Source: Monocercomonoides exilis
Lineage: Eukaryota > Preaxostyla > Oxymonadida > Polymastigidae
DNA: 64,000 nt
Reading direction: 5' to 3'
Assembly: GCA_001643675.2 (NCBI GenBank)
Contig: LSRY02000022.1
Coordinates: 1,229,001 to 1,293,000, forward strand
The notes below the pieces were generated by a model that saw only the letters and a program-made list of their open reading frames with translations, did no database searches and was not told the origin of the DNA. A program made the position numbers and the translations under genes. Shown here one piece after another: positions 61,055 to 64,000 of this stretch (positions are counted from its first letter, which is position 1; each line of letters starts with the position of its first letter).

Positions 61055-62426
61055 TCAAAAGCTTGCAACGATATCTTCATATCCTTCTTCTTCCATCTTT
61101 TCAAAAACCATCTTTTTCATTTCATTTCTTTTTGTTTCTTCCGTTCCATCATCTTCCTCTTTTTTCAATTTTTCTGCAACATTCAAAAAAAAATCCAAGC
61201 AACGCAATACCACATTTAAATCCAATATGGGTTGCTGCATCCCCTCCAAAACAGCATCAACTGCACCTTCTTTCAACAATGAATCAATTTTCACAGCTCT
61301 GTTAAATGCTGTTACTGATAAAGAACGAATGCATTGATCGCTAATTTCTCTGAATTTGTCCTTTGCTGCTCGAAATAACTGAACAATGCTGCATATTAGA
61401 TCAGCATATTCTTCAGTCCACAATTCGCATGAGGATAAGTAAATTTCCAATGTTTGGAACCATTTCATCAAAAGTTTCTCTTCTTTCGTTTCTTTTCCTC
61501 GTTCCTCATCTTTCTTCTTCCAATTCACACAATTTGACAGCTCTTCTAGTTCTCTTCTTGTCTCTCTCACAAAATGCAGCTCATTCACCATTACCATTTC
61601 CAAACTTTGTTCAAAGAACAATCTTTTTATTAAAAACTGCCACAGTGACTGATAGGCAAGCCGTGTCAGGTTGCGATGTTCTTGATGATATTTGATGATT
61701 TCTTTGATTTCAGTAAAATACAGCTCTTTTTCCACAAACTAATAAAAAAAGAAGGAAAAATTTTAACATTATCAAAAAGAGAACAAAAACGCCACACATC
61801 ATATTTCCCAAAATTGCACAAAGCCAATAAAGCCATTTCCACTTCTTTCTGTGCTTCTTCGCTTTTTTCCTTGTTTAATGCAGCTTTCAGAAGGCAAGGA
61901 ACACAAATTGAAATTAATTCGGGTAGGAAGCCGTAACTTTGCGAAATATAGCATTCGCAAAGATCAACCAAAAGCTTTTCGTTCTTTTTTTCTTTTTTTG
62001 CATCATCTTCAACAATTATCTTTTCAAATCTTTGGTTCAAGGAAGAAATTTTAAAGCTCTCCAAAGAAATATCTCTTAATAAATTGTAATGCCCAACATG
62101 CTTCAACAACAAAACAACATTCTCTGTCGAAAATTTCTTTTCTTCAATCATTTTGCATATTTTGTCGAACAGTTTTTCTGAAAAAACAGATCTGTATTCT
62201 CTTTTACTCATTTCATCAATAATTTCATTCATCACTTCGATTTTCTGTTTCTGTTCATCGCTGGTGCAATGCTCCAGCTCAGAAAATAATTCTTCAAAAA
62301 TCACAAAAAATATTTTGTGTTTTGAAAGTTTCATCAAAACAAAAAAATACGCAAACTCAAAAACTTCTCAGTTTTGTTCATCATCTGCGTTCTTTCTTCA
62401 TACTTTTCATTATCGCGTACACTCAT
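61055..62426 (-). CDS. Uncharacterised family protein, copy H (415 aa, intact)
   Basis: Exons 62426-62357 (70 nt), 62291-61798 and 61738-61055; introns 62356-62292 (65 bp, GTTTGC...GAAG, phase 1) and 61797-61739 (59 bp, GTGTGG...TTAG, phase 0); stop TGA. Product begins MSVRDNEKYEERTQMMNK, then LFSELEHCTSDEQKQKIEVM, KLLVDLCECYISQ, CVPCLLKAALNKEKSEE, QKEVEMALLALCN, EIKEIIKYHQEHRNLTRLA, KRLFFEQSLEMVMVNELHF, KEGAVDAVLEGMQQPILD and KMEEEGYEDIVASF. This is the cleanest copy and the best template for the family. Exon 2 (494 nt) and intron 2 (59 bp) have the same lengths as in copy B, supporting a recent common origin. Function unknown. Confidence 0.85.
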
Positions 62427-63216
62427 TCTGCTTATTGTAAATAATATTCAAAATAAGGGGTGGAGCTTGATAAGAAACAAAAAAATTGAAAATTCAAACA
62501 TTGTTGATTATCTTGCAATATAACAAAGATCTCAGTACAAACTATTTTTCTTTTGCTATATGAAAAGAAGTGAAAAATTAAATGCAAAGAAGTCTCAGGA
62601 TTGGCTTTCTGAGTGCAAAAATGGAAATCTTTTTTCTTTTGATCTAACCAACATAAATTAATTAATCTCATGATAATCATTGTGTTTGATTTTGAGGGAA
62701 AATAACACACTTTTTGGTTTGAAATTGAGTATGAATATAGCACAGAAACGGAAATAGGTATAAGAAAGAATGAAAACACAAAATCAAATTTCAAAAAAAA
62801 AATATCTTTTTTGAAGATAAATGAAACAGATTCAGATTGAAAAAAATGGAAACAAATGTTCGCATGCTCAATGAATTTTGTTGTTTTTTTCTTTCTTTCT
62901 TTTGTAATTTTCAGTTTTCATTCAAGATGATACTTCAGATTTGTGAAGGAAAAAAGGCGAAAAACCAAAAACCAAAATGAATTGACGATTCAATTTTAAT
63001 GTCAGTCAAAAAGTGAAACGAAATGGCAAAATGGATTTGCAGCGAAATGAATAAATAAGAAAATTCTTGAAGGTCATCCAACATCAAGGATGGCAGAACA
63101 AATGATTGGTGGATCGATGGCTATGATCAAAAATGACATTTTTCTTTGGGATTTTTTTTTTCGCTTTTCACATTAAAAAGCCATTTGATTTCAATTGAAT
63201 GATGATCAGATGAGAA
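62427..63216. other. Intergenic, AT-rich
   Basis: Upstream of copy H. A minus-strand ORF at 62432-62794 is Phe/Ser-rich and unsupported. Nothing else recognised. Confidence 0.5.
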
Positions 63217-63477
63217 ATGTCGCAAAGGAAGCTGTACAGTGAGAAGAATTCCAGAAGCAGAAGAATTCAACAATTCCTTCAATTGTTCATCAAAAACACA
63301 GAAGAAAAGAATCAGAGAGTTCTGCTGCTCTGCCAAAAGAATGAAGAGAGCGGAAAAGAATTCCAATTCAATGTCCAAATATTTTTTTTGCACACATTTT
63401 TTCTTTTAGAAGCTAATAAGAAACTCAATTTGGACTTCACGATCACGCCCAATCGCAATGAATTAAAATGTGGATGA
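63217..63477 (+). CDS. Possible small hypothetical protein (86 aa)
   Basis: It has a true ATG and a TGA stop. The product is polar and charged (MSQRKLYSEKNSRSRRIQQF.., ..LLLCQKNEESGKEFQFN.., ..DFTITPNRNELKCG), with a hydrophobic T-rich middle (FFLHTFFLL) that looks like an intron tail (TTTTCTTTTAG at about 63401-63411). If spliced, the frame join is not resolved. No family recognised; it may be chance. Confidence 0.3.
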   Translation: MSQRKLYSEKNSRSRRIQQFLQLFIKNTEEKNQRVLLLCQKNEESGKEFQFNVQIFFLHTFFLLEANKKLNLDFTITPNRNELKCG

Positions 63478-63829
63478 ATAAATCTTTTTGAATGTCTCTT
63501 CAATCTTTTCTTTTTCTCTTTGTCAAAAAGCACCACAGGCATCAAGAAAAAAGCTTGTCTTTTCAAAAATTTCTCATCTGACACTCTCGGAATGTTTCAT
63601 TTACTTCATTAAGTTATTTGCATTGTATACTATTTTGCTCTCATGTTTTTCAACTTTTGAAATCGCATTGATAAGAAAATGACCATCTCAACAAAGGCAA
63701 TTGCTTGTTCCAATATCAGAATGCACAATCTGAAATCTTCTGTTTGAAACATAAATGGAAAGAACTCTTCAATTTTCTTCATTCATTTTGTGCGATATTG
63801 ACATGATTATCTGAATGATATTCGCATTG

Positions 63830-63991
63830 ATTCATCATCATCACCACCTCCTTCTTCCAATCCAAAATTAAACGCATTTTCAAGAAATAAAAAAAGCGAT
63901 TGCCCATTGCTTCATTTCACAAGATAATGACGAGCTTTTGAGGCTGATTGGCTTTTCCAATGTGAATGTGGATGTTGTGTTTGCATCACAG
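63830..63991 (+). other. Possible exon end at the right edge
   Basis: Open frames run through this stretch: one reads a Ser/Pro segment (DSSSSPPPSSNPKLNAFS), another AIAHCFISQDNDELLRLIGF followed by a GTAAGAACTG that looks like a splice donor at 63991. They are in different frames and no join could be proved. The window ends before it can be judged. Confidence 0.2.
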
Positions 63992-64000
63992 TAAGAACTG

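Noticed and set aside
1-64000. tRNA, rRNA, transposase or viral genes
   Set aside because: No box-B-like TTCGAATC arms in cloverleaf context, no rRNA core motifs and no polymerase, capsid or integrase motifs were noticed on either strand; a computed search would be more sensitive.

Overview
The window looks like nuclear DNA of a protist, most probably an oxymonad close to Monocercomonoides. The reasons are: short GT-AG introns of about 42-115 bp; AT-rich gaps between genes; very large proteins padded with poly-serine; a TmcB-like multi-membrane protein and an IP3-receptor-type channel; and several copies of a protein family (motifs EIKEIIKYHQEHNNLTRLAYQSAW and KLLIDLCECYLLL) that I associate with Monocercomonoides from memory, not from a search. 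TAA, TAG and TGA all end real genes here, so the standard code fits.

Layout. From 1 to 7355 (minus strand) lies the 5' part of a giant Ser-rich protein kinase of CaMKK/Elm1 character; its reading frame is still open at the window's left edge. It is divergent from a spliced VPS72/YL1 (Swc2) homologue at 7606-10927. Next comes a 6,472-residue IP3-receptor-like channel in five exons at 11330-31036, ending in six membrane segments, a pore and the IP3R-type CxxC/HxxxH tail. From 53536 to 59398 there is a TmcB-like protein with many membrane segments. A Ser/Lys/Glu-rich hypothetical gene ends at 42312, and a small Cys-containing ORF sits at 32091-32411.

Between and beyond these (33180-62426) is the most unusual part: six copies plus one decayed relic of one uncharacterised family, on both strands. 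I rebuilt the same three-exon structure in the copies: a first exon of exactly 70 nt, a phase-1 intron, a middle exon of about 490-505 nt, a phase-0 intron and a long last exon. Three copies look intact (33180-34592, 51559-53019, 61055-62426). One lacks a usable first donor (37537-39022), one has an in-frame TGA (48947-50357), one has a 2-bp frameshift and no ATG at the usual place (43357-44927), and one is a relic (about 34830-36000). This reads as birth-and-death evolution of a lineage-specific family.

The large conserved genes point to Ca2+ signalling (IP3R-like channel, CaMKK-like kinase) and chromatin (VPS72 of SWR1/SRCAP). They are not an operon and their closeness need not mean shared function. 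I saw no tRNA, rRNA, CRISPR array, transposase or virus gene. All exon joins are read by eye and lack transcript support.
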